The position numbers and the translations under genes were made by a program. Below, in pieces: positions 62,955-64,000 of a stretch of 64,000 nucleotides of DNA (positions within the stretch are counted from its first letter, which is position 1; every line of letters begins with the position of its first letter). Below the pieces are notes generated by a model. It was not told the origin of the DNA. It saw only the letters and a list, made by a program, of their open reading frames with translations, and ran no database searches. Origin of the DNA: Anarhynchus alexandrinus (taxonomy: Eukaryota > Chordata > Aves > Charadriiformes > Charadriidae); assembly GCA_008711295.1 (NCBI GenBank), contig VUYV01000014.1, positions 8,449,897 to 8,513,896 of the forward strand, in the 5' to 3' direction.

Positions 62955-63158
62955 CGCGGCACACCAGCCTCCCCGCTCTGCTCCCGCGTTCCAGCCACGT
63001 CTCCTCTGAAGCCGTGGCCAGATAACAACACACACGCTCCCGCGCTGCAGCTGGTCTTGCATCCGTGCCCACAGGCAGCACATCTGCGGTGGAAGCAGCA
63101 AGGGGGGAGGAGAGGGCATCCCTGCAAGTAAGAGGAGCAGGCGGCTACAGCTAATCAA
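62955..63158 (-). CDS. Speculative alternative DPP6 first exon
   Basis: A GC-richer patch upstream of the transmembrane exon has a frame open from an ATG at 63158 for 68 codons, ending exactly at a consensus donor (GCCGCG|GTGAGT). The phase is 0, which is what the join to exon 2 (ELVGSN) requires. Internal ATGs also occur in frame. The peptide is rich in Arg, Cys, Trp and Leu and does not resemble any DPP6 N-terminus I know. A possible acceptor (CTTGCAG) ends at 63122, so this could also be an internal exon or simply chance. The only support is the splice-site quality, phase and local CpG content. Confidence 0.2.
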
Positions 63159-64000
63159 CTGTCACCGCAGCCAGCAATCAGCGCTTCTTCATTGCCTTGC
63201 CAGGACAGGAGCATTTGAACTCGGCTTGAAGAATGCCATCGGGTGTGCCATTCGTTATCTGCTCTTCTGCACAGGTAGATGTAATCTCCGTGTGTTTTAT
63301 TAGCTCCCGTTACACTGTATGAATGGATGCCACATGTAGTTCCAGCTTACCACTTTCATTATCAATTATTAAAACATTTGTTGCAGAGGGAAGAAGGACC
63401 CTTTTTCTCTCTGCTGCTGCCGGGATGATCGTAGCAGTCACAGCAAACTGCCTGAGCATCTTTCACGCAGCCTGATCTGGCAAAGCCCACTGCCACGGGA
63501 GGACGCGGGATCAGCAACAGGTGGGGATGCTTGGCCTGCCTGATAATGGGGCCATGCTTGGAATCGGCCTCCGGAAAAATGCTTCCCATGTCCATTAGGG
63601 ATGACATTTACCTTACTCCAGACGGCACGCATCACCCTCTGTGCACCATTTAAGCTCTGAGCTCAGAGGGATGGTGCGTGGCGTACAGGGACGATGTGTG
63701 CAGTTCTTCTGAATTGCAAGTGTCACCCATGTGTGCATGTAGGCAATTTTTTTGTTAGTTTTAAGGGAAACGTGGGCAATTAAGCAAAGGAATAGAAAAT
63801 AGATAACTTCCAAAAAAGTAAAACATGGCTCTAATAACTATTTTTTGTTTGTCTGTATAAGATCTATGAAGTAACTGCACAGTTTGCCTTAAAGTATTGT
63901 TGATTTCTTCATCTAAATATAAATTTAACACTATTATGGGCAGCTCCTAAAATCAGTAACTGTATTTAATGCTTGACTAAATCCTTTTGATACCAATTAA

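Larger units (their letters stand above)
46117..64000 (-). other. DPP6: DPP6 intron 1 (partial)
   Basis: Non-coding DNA upstream of the transmembrane exon, truncated by the window edge. DPP6 has several alternative first exons in vertebrates that all splice into exon 2, and any of them could lie in or beyond this stretch. I could not find the commonly cited N-termini here. The contents are an old MIR-like SINE (47747-47947), a duplicated 30-mer flanking the window's only N (48425-48506), a TTTG microsatellite (51233-51257), a conserved-looking AT-rich block (58010-58260), a CR1 copy (59921-60360) and a GC-richer patch with a candidate alternative first exon (62955-63158). Confidence 0.8.

Overview
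This is intronic vertebrate DNA, almost certainly from a bird. The evidence is many CR1 LINE fragments with the avian 3' end (short ATTCTATG-type tails and the C-terminal end of the CR1 reverse transcriptase), an avian ERVL-type solo LTR, and a set of short, correctly spliced exons of DPP6. There are no bacterial-style genes, operons, CRISPR arrays or RNA genes that I can support. Nearly all open reading frames over 60 codons are chance frames or CR1 remnants.

The one real gene is DPP6 (dipeptidyl-peptidase-like protein 6, an auxiliary subunit of Kv4 potassium channels), on the minus strand. Four consecutive coding exons are visible: 46002-46116 (transmembrane exon), 37570-37668, 11068-11162 and 8309-8383. 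All have GT/AG borders and matching phases, so together they give one continuous 128-residue reading frame. The isoform-specific first exon(s) should lie at higher coordinates and the rest of the ectodomain below position 1; neither was recognised with confidence inside the window.

Layout from left to right: 1-8308, part of the intron after exon 5; 8309-8383, exon 5; 8384-11067, intron 4; 11068-11162, exon 4; 11163-37569, the large intron 3, holding most CR1 copies, the ERVL solo LTR, CpG-richer patches and a 46-bp tandem duplication; 37570-37668, exon 3; 37669-46001, intron 2; 46002-46116, exon 2; 46117-64000, part of intron 1, with an old MIR-like SINE, a duplicated 30-mer next to the only N in the window, a CR1 copy and a speculative alternative first exon near 62955-63158.

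I did not find a previously undescribed biological system. The points most worth checking are the candidate alternative first exon (a consensus donor, in frame with the transmembrane exon), the N-bearing duplication that may be an assembly artefact, the antisense ERVL LTR with an intact TATA box, a possible bird-specific glycosylation sequon in exon 4, and same-orientation CR1 pairs that flank coding exons.
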